Source of the DNA: an uncultured Bacteroidia bacterium
GTDB lineage: Bacteria; Bacteroidota; Bacteroidia; Bacteroidales; UBA932
Reading direction: 5' to 3'
Length of the DNA stretch: 34,680 bases
NCBI GenBank assembly: GCA_902789245.1
Contig: CADAND010000018.1
Location: 1-34,680, forward strand
The notes under the pieces were generated by a model that saw nothing but the letters and a program-made list of their open reading frames with translations, was not told where the DNA came from and ran no database searches. The first letter of the stretch is position 1; every line of letters begins with the position of its first letter. Of this stretch, positions 25,052 through 32,996 are shown piece after piece. The translations under genes were made by a program, and so were the position numbers.

Positions 25052-26454
25052 TACAGCGAGTCGTACAGGTCGTATTTCTGGGCCAGGGAGCCGGTCAGCT
25101 GACCGAGCACCTCGAAGTAGGGCGATCCGTCGATGATGGTGAGCCGGTACACGGTGTCGTCCACCTTGTAGTACTCCTCACCGTCGAGGGTGATCGTGTC
25201 GTAGTCGTCAGGCAGCTCGTTCACCAGGGCGCCCGCGGGCGGGACGATGGTCACGTACTTGCCGTCCTTGTCCTTGATGAAGAACACACCGTCCTGGTAG
25301 AAGTACTCCACGCCGGCGTCGGCGTAGCTCTGGACCAGGCCCAGGCGGTTGGCCTCCTGGTAGGATTTGGCGGCGCGGTCGCTGTTCAGGGCGATGTCCG
25401 CATTCTGACGGGCGATCGTGGCGTTGTTGGCCGCGATGGTCGCGTTCTGGCTGGCGATGGTCTGCGCGTTCTCATTGATCGTACGGTACGTGTTGGCCAC
25501 GTCGTAGTAGTAGGCGAAGTTGCAGGCTGCGTAGATGATATTGTCCAGGACCGCGTCAACGACGATGCCGAAGGGCGGGCGGCTCACATAGTAGTAGCCT
25601 CCGTAGTAGCGGTAGTAGATGCCGTCGAGCAGGTAGTACGGGATGCCTGCGTACACCACGCGGGTGCGGCGGGCCGGCAGGTAGGAGACGCGGTAGCCGA
25701 AGTAGTGGTGACCGCCGTCCCAGAAGCGGACGGCACGTCCGTACGGCATCGGATCGCGGCGGCGCGGCGGGATGCGCTCCATGTTGTGGCCGGGACCCGG
25801 GTGCATCTTGATGTGGTGCGGCTCGCGGCCGCCCTCGAAGTTGCGCGGGGTGCCGGGGCGCTCACGTACGGTGCGGGGAGCATCCCGCTTCATGCTCATG
25901 CCCGGCTGGGGCTGGTTGCGGTTGATGCTGTGGCCCGGTTCGTTGTGGCGCGGCTCGTTGTGACGCGGCTCCTGCCTGGCCCGCGGCTGCTCGCGACGAG
26001 GCTGCTGCGGCTGAGCCTTCGGCTGGGAAGGAGCTTTCGGCTGGCTGGAAGCCTTCGGCGCCTGCTGAGGCTGAGCCTTCGGCTGCGGCTGTGTCCGCTG
26101 CTGGGGAGCTGTGCGCTGGGGCGCTGTCCGCTGCTGGGGCGCCGTGCGCTGCTGGGGCGCCGTGCGCGGCTGGGCCTGCGGCTGCGAACGCTGCGGCTGG
26201 GCGGCGCTATGGGATTGGGAACTGCGGCTCACGGAGCCGAGTCCCTTGGTATTGCCGGACTGGCCGGCGCTTCTGTTCTGGGAAGAGGGAGCAGACATCG
26301 AAGAGGAAGGACGGGTGCCGCCGCTGTTGCGGGCATTGCCGCCGCCCGATCCACCGCGGGAATTGCTGCCGCCCCTGGTCTGAGCGTCTACGGGGACCGC
26401 GATCATAGCCGCTGCGGCTACTGCGATCAGGGAGAGTGTGGTCAAGCGTTTCAT
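25051..26454 (-). CDS. DUF6515-like exported protein with a Gln/Pro/Arg repeat region
   Basis: This 467-residue protein has a signal peptide ending near VDAQ (about residue 25). Residues 26-215 are low complexity: Gly/Ser-rich, then a tandem RTAPQQ repeat (six-residue units, DNA about 26090-26167) and QPKAQPQ and RHNEP repeats, all basic. The C-terminal half has a Tyr-rich membrane-like stretch (YYLLDGIYYRYYGGYYYV) and a helical region with repeated ATIA / NATI units (about 350-385), ending in a conserved YFYQDGVFF...Y(Y)KV domain typical of DUF6515 as I recall it. Function is unknown. It is likely an envelope protein that binds glycan or other polyanions. It lies 12 bases after the NamZ gene and its stop codon overlaps the murI start by one base. 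Confidence 0.75.
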   Translation of the reverse strand: MKRLTTLSLIAVAAAAMIAVPVDAQTRGGSNSRGGSGGGNARNSGGTRPSSSMSAPSSQNRSAGQSGNTKGLGSVSRSSQSHSAAQPQRSQPQAQPRTAPQQRTAPQQRTAPQRTAPQQRTQPQPKAQPQQAPKASSQPKAPSQPKAQPQQPRREQPRARQEPRHNEPRHNEPGHSINRNQPQPGMSMKRDAPRTVRERPGTPRNFEGGREPHHIKMHPGPGHNMERIPPRRRDPMPYGRAVRFWDGGHHYFGYRVSYLPARRTRVVYAGIPYYLLDGIYYRYYGGYYYVSRPPFGIVVDAVLDNIIYAACNFAYYYDVANTYRTINENAQTIASQNATIAANNATIARQNADIALNSDRAAKSYQEANRLGLVQSYADAGVEYFYQDGVFFIKDKDGKYVTIVPPAGALVNELPDDYDTITLDGEEYYKVDDTVYRLTIIDGSPYFEVLGQLTGSLAQKYDLYDSL

Positions 26455-26466
26455 AATTGTGTGATT

Positions 26467-27753
26467 TTAGTATAAGTAATACTTCTTTGACAGGGCTTTG
26501 AAAGCGGGGACGTCCGCGGACCAGAAGCCGGCGATGTCCGAGACTTTCATCGTCTGTCCAAACGTATTACTGACAAAATCAGTGCCGCAAACTTTGTTGA
26601 ACATGGAAAGCCTGTCCGAGGCCCCTGCAATGGGGTTTTTCCGGTACAGTTCCCAGACGGCCTGCATGACGTAGAACTGCGTGAGGGTGAGCGTCGCGGC
26701 TTCGTAGTCGGTATAGTAGTACTGGACGCCGTGGATGAGTTTGCCGGACAGACGCCCCGAAATCGGCTGGTAGTGGATGGTGCGCCAGGCCACGCCCGGG
26801 ACGTGGTAGCTGTCCAGTTTCTCTTTCAGCTTGTCGGCGTCGACCCACTCTTCGGCGAAGGTCGCGAAGGGGAGGGTGTAGCCGATGCCGATGTTGAGGT
26901 AGTTGTACATCTCGCCGCACAGGCCCGCGGAGGGGTAGCAGATGGCCGTCTCGGCGTAGGGGATGTTCGGGGACGGGAGGATCCACGGCAGGCCCGTGTC
27001 GCCGAAGAGCATGTCGCGCGTCCAGCCCTCCATCGGGATGACGGTGAGCTGGCACTTCAGCGGGGCGGCCTTGCCGTTCTGGCCGCGGTTCAGGCCCTCC
27101 TCGTTGATGAGCGTGGCGAGCTCGCCGACCGTCAGGCCGTAGATGTAAGGGATCTTGTACTGGCTGACGAAAGAATGGAAACCGTCGCGCACGAGCGGCC
27201 CCTCGACCTTGCGCCCGCCCAGCGGGTTGGGGCGGTCGAGCACCATCACCGGGATGCCCATCTCAGCGCAGGTGCGCATCACCAGGCCCAGCGTGGAGAT
27301 GAAAGTGTAGGAGCGGCTGCCCACGTCCTGGATGTCGTAGACCATGATGTCCACGCCCTGGAGCATCTCCTTCGTGGGTTGGCGGGTGCTGCCGAAGAGC
27401 GAGTGCACCGGCAGGCCGGTGTGTTCGTCCTTGCCGGACTCGACCTTGCCGCCGGCATAGACGTCGCCGCGCACGCCGTGCTCCGGGGCGTAGAGCGCCA
27501 CGAGCTTCACGTCCGGCGCCTCGAAGAGGATGTCGATGGTGGAGTTGAGCCGGGAGTCGACACCCGAAGGGTTGGTGACCAGGCCGACACGTTTGCCTTC
27601 CAGCCCCGCGAAACCGCGGTCTCGCAGGACCTCGATGCCCGGCTTGACCTTCGGGGCGGAGGAAGCGGCGGGGGAGGCGGCGTTGGCGCAGGCGGCTAGG
27701 ACAAGCAGCGCCGCCGCGCAAAGAAGGTGACGGTAATGGTGGCGAGACAACAT
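26467..27753 (-). CDS. namZ: NamZ-type exo-beta-N-acetylmuramidase (DUF1343/YbbC, GH171) lipoprotein
   Basis: This 428-residue protein of the DUF1343 family removes non-reducing terminal MurNAc from peptide-free glycan in characterised members (Bacillus subtilis NamZ). It has a lipoprotein signal with lipobox LAAC (Cys22). The fold signatures are GKRVGLVTNPSGVDS (about 53-67), the conserved YAPEHGVRG with Glu91, DIQDVGSRSYTFI, LDRPNPLGG and LPWILPSPNIP. The start is the ATG at 27753. This start lies 58 bases inside the 3' end of the permease gene, so coupling is strong. The DUF6515 gene follows after 12 bases. The lipid anchor puts it outside the inner membrane, next to the permease in function as well as position. 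Confidence 0.9.
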   Translation of the reverse strand: MLSRHHYRHLLCAAALLVLAACANAASPAASSAPKVKPGIEVLRDRGFAGLEGKRVGLVTNPSGVDSRLNSTIDILFEAPDVKLVALYAPEHGVRGDVYAGGKVESGKDEHTGLPVHSLFGSTRQPTKEMLQGVDIMVYDIQDVGSRSYTFISTLGLVMRTCAEMGIPVMVLDRPNPLGGRKVEGPLVRDGFHSFVSQYKIPYIYGLTVGELATLINEEGLNRGQNGKAAPLKCQLTVIPMEGWTRDMLFGDTGLPWILPSPNIPYAETAICYPSAGLCGEMYNYLNIGIGYTLPFATFAEEWVDADKLKEKLDSYHVPGVAWRTIHYQPISGRLSGKLIHGVQYYYTDYEAATLTLTQFYVMQAVWELYRKNPIAGASDRLSMFNKVCGTDFVSNTFGQTMKVSDIAGFWSADVPAFKALSKKYYLY

Positions 27754-29024
27754 AGCATGACAACGATAAAGAATCCGACATAGCCGAGGGCCTCCTGCAT
27801 CCAGCCGGCGAACAGGCCGGGGATCATCATCGACAGGGCCATGAAGGCCGTGCAGATGGCGTAGTGCGAGGTCTTGAAGCTGCCCTCGGAGAACTGCATC
27901 ATATAGAGCATGTAGGCCGTGAAGCCGAAGCCGTAGCCGAACTGGTCGATGGCGACGAGCAGGAAGATGCTCCAGAGCGCGGTGGGCTGCACGGCGGCGA
28001 GGACGAGGTACACGGCGCAGGGCAGGGCCAGGGCCATGGACATGGGCCACATGGACCTGCGCAGGCCGAATTTCGCGGCGTACAGGCCTCCCAGGATGCC
28101 GCCCACGGTCAGGGCGATGACGCCCACGGTGCCGTACACGAGGCCCGACTGGGCGGTGCTGAGCCCAAGGCCGCCGGACTCGACGGGGTCGAGCAGGAAG
28201 GGGGTGAGCATCTTGACGGAGAAGGCCTCCGGCAGGCGGTACAGCAGCATGAAGGCGATGGCGAGCCAGACGCCCGGTTTCTTGAAGAAGGTCACCCAGG
28301 CCTGTCCGAATTCCCGGAAAATCCGTTTCGTTTCGCTGGACGGCAACTGCTCATTCTCCGCTATCGGGCTATCCGCTCGCCCGACACTGTCCGGGAGAAC
28401 GGCTTCGGAAGGGCCGCTGCCGTCCGGCGACTCTGCCTTCGGAAGGAATCGGGTGTGCCACAGGGTGATGAGTCCGAAGAGCACGGCGGAGGCGAGCAGG
28501 GTGATGCTCCAGGCGCGCGGGATGGCGCCCAGACGCTCCTCCAGCACGCCGGCCAGCACCACGATCACGCCCTGCCCGAAGACGGAGGCGATGCGGTAGA
28601 AGGTGCTGCGGATGCCCACGAAGGTGGCCTGCTGCTTCTGCTCCAGGGCGATCATATAGAAGCCGTCCGCGGCGATGTCGTGCGTGGCGGAGGCGAAGGC
28701 GATGACGTAGAAGATGACCAGCGACCAACCGAACACGTCCGGACTGACGCTCAGGGCGAGCGCCGCGAAGCCGGCCGTGCACAGGGCCTGCATCAGCAGG
28801 ATCCACCAGCGCTTGGTGCGGATCACGTCCACGAAGGGGCTCCACAGGGGTTTGATGACCCAGGGGAGGTAAAGCAGGGAGGTGTACATGGCCAGGTCGC
28901 CGTTCGGCATGCCCAGGCGCTTGAACATCGTCACCGAGATGACGTTGACAAAGAAATAGGGGATGCCCTCGGCGAAGTAGAGCGTGGGGACCCACCACCA
29001 GGGGGAGCGTTGCTTATTCGACAT
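27696..29024 (-). CDS. AmpG-like MFS muropeptide/MurNAc permease
   Basis: This 442-residue transporter has about 12 predicted membrane segments and the AmpG pattern: LYFAEGIPYFFVN at the start, LLYLPWVIKPLWSPFVD, then HDIAADGFYMIAL. AmpG proteins import anhydromuropeptides or MurNAc-containing disaccharides. A polar central loop of about 45 residues (SPDGSGPSEAVLPDSVG and onward) follows segment 6 and is the least conserved part. The start overlaps the stop of the DUF4922-SpoIID gene by 11 bases, and the 3' end overlaps the namZ start by 58 bases. Pairing with NamZ suggests that its substrate is MurNAc or MurNAc-GlcNAc freed from peptidoglycan. I do not give it the symbol ampG because the substrate is not proven. 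Confidence 0.87.
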   Translation of the reverse strand: MSNKQRSPWWWVPTLYFAEGIPYFFVNVISVTMFKRLGMPNGDLAMYTSLLYLPWVIKPLWSPFVDVIRTKRWWILLMQALCTAGFAALALSVSPDVFGWSLVIFYVIAFASATHDIAADGFYMIALEQKQQATFVGIRSTFYRIASVFGQGVIVVLAGVLEERLGAIPRAWSITLLASAVLFGLITLWHTRFLPKAESPDGSGPSEAVLPDSVGRADSPIAENEQLPSSETKRIFREFGQAWVTFFKKPGVWLAIAFMLLYRLPEAFSVKMLTPFLLDPVESGGLGLSTAQSGLVYGTVGVIALTVGGILGGLYAAKFGLRRSMWPMSMALALPCAVYLVLAAVQPTALWSIFLLVAIDQFGYGFGFTAYMLYMMQFSEGSFKTSHYAICTAFMALSMMIPGLFAGWMQEALGYVGFFIVVMLCCLATITVTFFARRRCLS

Positions 29025-31080
29025 CGGTTCCGGGATAATAGTGTTGGAGAATCTGCCTGTAGTTGTGGCCGCGGGCGGCCATCACGGCGGCGCCGATCTG
29101 GCAGAGGCCGACGCCGTGGCCCCAGCCGCGGCCGCGCAGGATCCACGCGCCGGCGGGGTCGCGCTCCACCTCGAAGGCGGAGCTCTTGAGGTGGGAGGAG
29201 CTCAGCGCACGACGGATCTTCAGCTCCTTGCCTACCACCTCCGTACGCTTGCTGCCCACGATGCGCAGGTACTTGATGCGCCCGGACGGGCCGCGCTCGA
29301 CGGGCTCGAGCGCCCGGATCTCGCCGAAGTCGATCCCGGTGCGCTCGCGCACCAGGGCGGCGAGTTCGTCGGCGCCGTAGCGGACGGTCCAGTCGTGGAA
29401 ATCCTTGGTCTGCTGGTCGTAGTCGTTGAGGACCTGGGCGAGAATCTCGTCGTTCTCGCAGTCGCACCAGGGGTCGTCGACGCACTGCAGGTAAGGGTAG
29501 TCGATGTCCTCCCAGCAGGTGCTGAAGAGCTCGGTCTTGCCGCCGCAACACTTCGAGTAGCGGGTGTCGCAGAGCTGTCCCCGGTAGCGGAGCACCTGGC
29601 CCCAGGTCTCGTCGATGACGGTGCGGACGTTGTCGCCCACGGCCATCGTAAGTCCCTGATATCGTTGGCAGTGATCATCTGCGCACACGTCGAAATTATC
29701 GTGTGCTGAATGATCCTCCATGCGGGCAAGGAGCCAGGAGCGGGAGATGACGGCGTGGGCCTTGAGCAGGTCGACGGAGGCGCTGGACTTCATCTCCGAG
29801 GAGATGACGCTCAGCAGGTAGTCCTCCATGCCCACGAGGTTGACGGCGCGGATCTTGTCGCCCTCGACGATGAACTTCAGGCCGCCGGCGAACTTGAGCG
29901 TGCGCTTCTGCTGCCAGTGGAAGTCGATGCCGATCACCACGTCGTGCAGGATGAAGGACGGCTCGGCAAACAGCGTCGAGCGCGTGATGGAGTCGAAGAA
30001 CAGCTCGTCGTAGAGCGCCCCGTTGTAGGCGATGCGCCCTTCGCTGTAGCGGACGCGCTGCGGACCGGCGCCGTCGGAGATGATCTCGAAACAGATCTCC
30101 TCGGCGGCGAGGATGCCCACGGCCACGCGGGGCTGGGTGCGCGTCAGGCGCCACTCGATCATTTCCTGCTCGCGGGAGGGGATCGTCACCTCGTCGAGAA
30201 TGGCCTCCAGCAGCGCGGGTGTCGCCTTTTCGAAGTCCTCGCGGAAGGGGGTCACGAACACGCCGGCCATGTCGGCGGCGCCGGGACTGACGGTCAGGTG
30301 GTCGTCGCCCGTGGCGTCGAAGTGGTGTGAGCGCTTGGCGGAGCGGAGCACCACGAAGCAGCGCCACTCCGCGCCCTTGACGTAGGCGTAGAGGTTGAAT
30401 TTGGGCTCCGTCTCGCCGGGCCGCCGGTCGCAGCAGTCCAGCAAGCGGTAGAAGAGCTTGGTCAGGGATTTCGCGGTCGTGGCCTTGAGCGCATAGACGC
30501 CCCGGCAGTAGCCGGGGAAGCGGTACAGCGTCGCGTCCTTGACGCTCGCGAGCGCTTCGCCGGGCGCGTCGAGGAAGGCGTCCACGGCCTCCTCGAGCGG
30601 CATCCCGTGGCGCGGGGCCGCCTGGAAGTGCAGGTGGTCGGGCGCGGAGGCGCCGCTGGCCGGGCCGTTGTAGAAGGCCGTGAAATCCGGATACTTTCGG
30701 GCGAAGTCCAGGATGTCCGGCATGTGGTGCCAGATGGCCTGGGGGAGGTGCTCCTCGCGGACGATCACCAGGTGGTCCCTGAAGATGGGGAAGGGGTTGA
30801 TCTGGACGTTGTACATCCGCCCCTTGCGGCCTTCGAATTTGATATGGTGCTGCTCCTCCGGGCGGTTTCGCTCGCACAGGAAGCAGGGACGGGCGGCGAT
30901 GGCCTCGGGAGAGGTGTCCGCCGTCGAGGATCCCACGCGCTCGGGGTTCCACTGGATGCGGCAGGGGAGGCCGAAGACCGGGAACTCCCGTGTCTTGACC
31001 GCCTTCAGCGCCCGGAAATTAGCCGCGGCAAGCGGCCATATGGAGAGCTGGTCTTGGATGAATTTGCGCAGTTCTTGCAT
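29014..31080 (-). CDS. Fusion of a GalT/HIT-like nucleotidyltransferase domain (DUF4922) and a SpoIID/LytB domain
   Basis: This 688-residue protein has no signal peptide and no membrane segment. Residues about 30-300 resemble the GalT/GDP-hexose phosphorylase branch of the HIT superfamily: RPCFLCERNRP (Cys66 and Cys69), NPFPIFRDHLVIV, and SAPDHLHFQ, an HxHxQ motif (His149, His151, Gln153) in which one His forms the nucleotide link in GalT. Residues about 315-688 are a SpoIID domain: VGMEDYLLSVISSEM with Glu429, the position of the catalytic Glu of SpoIID, and RGWGHGVGLCQIGA (650-663). A cysteine-rich stretch (465-542) is unusual. SpoIID enzymes cut peptide-free glycan strands. The protein is predicted to be cytoplasmic, where only imported fragments would be available. 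It overlaps the Nudix gene by 1 base and the permease gene by 11. Confidence 0.86.
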   Translation of the reverse strand: MQELRKFIQDQLSIWPLAAANFRALKAVKTREFPVFGLPCRIQWNPERVGSSTADTSPEAIAARPCFLCERNRPEEQHHIKFEGRKGRMYNVQINPFPIFRDHLVIVREEHLPQAIWHHMPDILDFARKYPDFTAFYNGPASGASAPDHLHFQAAPRHGMPLEEAVDAFLDAPGEALASVKDATLYRFPGYCRGVYALKATTAKSLTKLFYRLLDCCDRRPGETEPKFNLYAYVKGAEWRCFVVLRSAKRSHHFDATGDDHLTVSPGAADMAGVFVTPFREDFEKATPALLEAILDEVTIPSREQEMIEWRLTRTQPRVAVGILAAEEICFEIISDGAGPQRVRYSEGRIAYNGALYDELFFDSITRSTLFAEPSFILHDVVIGIDFHWQQKRTLKFAGGLKFIVEGDKIRAVNLVGMEDYLLSVISSEMKSSASVDLLKAHAVISRSWLLARMEDHSAHDNFDVCADDHCQRYQGLTMAVGDNVRTVIDETWGQVLRYRGQLCDTRYSKCCGGKTELFSTCWEDIDYPYLQCVDDPWCDCENDEILAQVLNDYDQQTKDFHDWTVRYGADELAALVRERTGIDFGEIRALEPVERGPSGRIKYLRIVGSKRTEVVGKELKIRRALSSSHLKSSAFEVERDPAGAWILRGRGWGHGVGLCQIGAAVMAARGHNYRQILQHYYPGTDVE

Positions 31081-31652
31081 TACAGAAGGGCCAGGAGAGC
31101 GTTCTTGATGCGTTGGTATTCCCCTTCGAAATTGGGGGTCAGGATGCCTTTCCCGATGCTCTGCTCGATCTCCTCGAGGGTCCAGAAACGGCCGCCGGCG
31201 AGTTCGTCGGGGTCCGGGTGGATCTCGTATTCCCCGACGGCGGCAAACACGTTGACCAGCTCGCGCTCGTCGGCGGACTCGAAGACGTAGTGGCAGAGCC
31301 CCTGGGGCAGGAAATCATGCAGGCCCAGCTCCTCGGCCGCCTCGCGGTAGAGGGCTTCGGGAATGTATTCTCCGTAAGCGACGTGGCCGCCCACGGCGGT
31401 GTCCCAGTAGAGCGGCAGCAGGTCCTTGTGGGCGCCGCGCTGCTGGAGATACAGCTCGCCAAGGCGGTTGATGACATGCAGATGGACGACGGGATGGAGC
31501 GGCTTGGCGCCTCCCTGGTGGACCAGCTCCCGGGGAGCCTGGGCCCGGACATTGCCGAGCTCGTCCACGACGGGAACCATCTCCGCGGCGGTGCCGCGTT
31601 TGCAGCCTTTCAGAAGCGGAGCGGGCGAGGCGGGGTAGATCAACTCAATCAT
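31080..31652 (-). CDS. Nudix hydrolase
   Basis: This 190-residue protein has a full Nudix box GX5EX7REX2EEXG at about 89-110 (GGHVAYGE, then REAAEELGL). Nudix enzymes hydrolyse nucleoside diphosphates linked to another group, or act on isoprenoid diphosphates. The start segment VPVVDELGNV and the segment HVINRLGELYLQQRG resemble the YfcD / IPP-isomerase-like branch. I place the start at the ATG at 31652, 4 bases after the stop of the HU-like gene. A later start at Met25 would also fit the family. Its stop shares one base with the start of the DUF4922-SpoIID gene. The neighbour makes a nucleotide-sugar substrate plausible, but that is inference. Confidence 0.88.
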   Translation of the reverse strand: MIELIYPASPAPLLKGCKRGTAAEMVPVVDELGNVRAQAPRELVHQGGAKPLHPVVHLHVINRLGELYLQQRGAHKDLLPLYWDTAVGGHVAYGEYIPEALYREAAEELGLHDFLPQGLCHYVFESADERELVNVFAAVGEYEIHPDPDELAGGRFWTLEEIEQSIGKGILTPNFEGEYQRIKNALLALL

Positions 31653-31656
31653 GACT

Positions 31657-32622
31657 TCAGTAGTTGATGATCCGCAGCTCGTCCGGAGTGTACAGCAGGG
31701 TGTCGATGAAGTCCGGTGCCACGCGCGCCAGGACCACGAAGGCGGCGAGGCCCAGGATGGCCAGTCCGATGAGGACAAGCAGGAAGACGACGATGCCCGG
31801 AATACCCTTGCGCGCGGGCTCCTTCCAGTCGTCGTGAATCCAGGCGGCGGGGTAGGTGGCAGGCCGCGTGCGCGGCTCTTCAGGCTGCGCCTCTTCAACC
31901 TTCTCTTCCTCAGCGCCTGCCTTCTCCTCTTCATTGCCGACGGACTCTTCTTCAGTGCTTGCCGTAGCTTCTTCAGCACCGACCGTTTCCTCGTCAGCGC
32001 CGGCCGCTATTTCGTCATTGCCGACCTGATCGGCAATCTCCTCCGGTTCCGGTATGGGAATCAGTACGGGCTCGGGTTCGGGTTCCGGCTCGGGTTCGGG
32101 CTCCGGTACGGGAATCGGTTCCGGTTCGGGTTCGGGTTCGGGCTCCGGCTCCACCACGGGCGCCGGGACGTCGATGACGACGGGCGCCTGCTCCTCCTCC
32201 GCCAGGCTCTTCAGCGAGACGGGCTCCAGCCCCACGGCGGCGGGATAGATGTCCAGGTTCTCGTCCGGGACGAAGAACAGGGTGTTCTCCCGTGTGGCGC
32301 GCAGGCGTCCCAGGCCCGGCAGCACAATGGTCTTGCGCTCCTCGAGCACGCCTTTCAGTTCGGCGAGGTACTGGGTGATATATGCGGCGGCCGCTTCGCG
32401 TGAAAGCTGGTTGGATTCGGCGTAAAACTTGATGAGGAGACTGTCCTCGAGGCGGCTGGGATAGAAGGAAAGCCGCCGATAGGGGGGATGAATGGTGTAG
32501 CCCTTGTCGGAGAAGGTCGCCGGGACCATCTCGGCGACAAAGGTGCCGACACCGGGAAGGCCTACCTGATCGTGTTCGAGGATCAGTTCGCCCACCATTC
32601 TGGACAGTAAATCGATATCCAT
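31657..32622 (-). CDS. HU-CCDC81-like DNA-binding-fold protein with a membrane segment and Pro-Glu linker
   Basis: This 321-residue protein starts with two HU-like regions of the Bacteroidetes CCDC81 type (about 1-56, MDIDLLSRMVGELILEHD and GVGTFVAE; and about 65-135, LPGLGRLRATREN). An acidic linker follows with a (EP)n repeat (158-192) and Glu/Ala/Gly-rich repeats (197-250), then one membrane segment (274-298). Related Bacteroidetes proteins usually carry a SPOR (peptidoglycan-binding) domain after the membrane segment. Here only about 23 residues follow (APDFIDTLLYTPDELRIINY), so SPOR is absent. The frame stays open upstream to 32760, but the ATG at 32622 is preferred because a TATATTTG box lies at 32637-32644. 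First gene of the seven-gene operon. Confidence 0.82.
   Translation of the reverse strand: MDIDLLSRMVGELILEHDQVGLPGVGTFVAEMVPATFSDKGYTIHPPYRRLSFYPSRLEDSLLIKFYAESNQLSREAAAAYITQYLAELKGVLEERKTIVLPGLGRLRATRENTLFFVPDENLDIYPAAVGLEPVSLKSLAEEEQAPVVIDVPAPVVEPEPEPEPEPEPIPVPEPEPEPEPEPEPVLIPIPEPEEIADQVGNDEIAAGADEETVGAEEATASTEEESVGNEEEKAGAEEEKVEEAQPEEPRTRPATYPAAWIHDDWKEPARKGIPGIVVFLLVLIGLAILGLAAFVVLARVAPDFIDTLLYTPDELRIINY
32009..32037. repeat. REP-like palindrome inside the HU-like gene linker
   Basis: ATTGCCGA - loop - TCGGCAAT (32017-32037) with TTCGTC next to it. On the minus strand the order is ATTGCCGATCAG-GTCGGCAATGACGAAA, the same layout as 19795-19822. It encodes EIADQVGNDEI in the acidic linker and keeps the frame. 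Confidence 0.55.
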
Positions 32623-32636
32623 ACGCGTAAGGTGTA

Positions 32637-32644
32637 CAAATATA
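32637..32644 (-). promoter_or_regulatory. -7 box for the HU-Nudix-SpoIID-permease-NamZ-murI operon
   Basis: TATATTTG on the minus strand, 14 bases before the ATG at 32622. No clear TTTG -33 element. It is the only promoter-like sequence noted ahead of the seven genes. Confidence 0.55.
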
Positions 32645-32713
32645 GTGATTTTTCCTTGAATTGCACTCCATTCGCGCGAGAAGTGGATTCGAAGCAAAAA
32701 AAAGTCAAAATAA

Positions 32714-32744
32714 TTTGCGCTTTCAAGAATTCTCCGTATATTTG
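32714..32744 (+). promoter_or_regulatory. Promoter of tRNA-Asn
   Basis: TTTG (32714-32717), 19 bases, TATATTTG (32737-32744), followed by CAGTCC: full Bacteroidetes consensus, 30 bases before the tRNA. Confidence 0.78.
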
Positions 32745-32774
32745 CAGTCCCAAAACGCAAGTGGCGGGAAACAA

Positions 32775-32848
32775 TCCTCCTTAGCTCAGTTGGTTAGAGC
32801 ACCTGACTGTTAATCAGGGGGTCCTGGGTTCAAGTCCCCGAGGGGGAG
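32775..32848 (+). tRNA. tRNA-Asn (anticodon GTT)
   Basis: A 74-nt cloverleaf. Acceptor TCCTCCT pairs with AGGGGGA (one T-G pair), discriminator G. The anticodon arm CTGA/TCAG region has loop CTGTTAA, giving anticodon GTT for asparagine. D-arm AGCTCAGTTGGTTAGAGC and T-arm GGGTTCAAGTCCC are intact. It marks the change to lower-GC accessory DNA on its 3' side. Confidence 0.96.
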
Positions 32849-32856
32849 CAAATATG

Positions 32857-32895
32857 AGAATCAGAGACTTATAGCGGTCTCTGATTCTTGTTTTT
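32857..32895 (+). terminator. Terminator of tRNA-Asn
   Basis: 12-bp stem AGAATCAGAGAC (32857-32868) and its complement (32877-32888), loop of 8, then TGTTTTT. Confidence 0.8.
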
Positions 32896-32996
32896 ATGAC
32901 AAGGGGCGTGAAAAAGGCGTGATTTAAGCCCATTTTAACCCCGATTTAACCCCATTCAAATCAACTCGACCAGGGTATATAACCGTAGTGAAGTCA

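Noticed and set aside
27754-28050. N-terminal extension of the NamZ frame by 99 codons
   Set aside because: It overlaps the permease gene in another frame, and the lipoprotein signal begins only at the ATG at 27753.
31653-31979. N-terminal extension of the Nudix frame by 109 codons
   Set aside because: It is Lys/Arg/Ser/Pro-rich shadow sequence of the HU-like gene. The Nudix protein begins at 31652.
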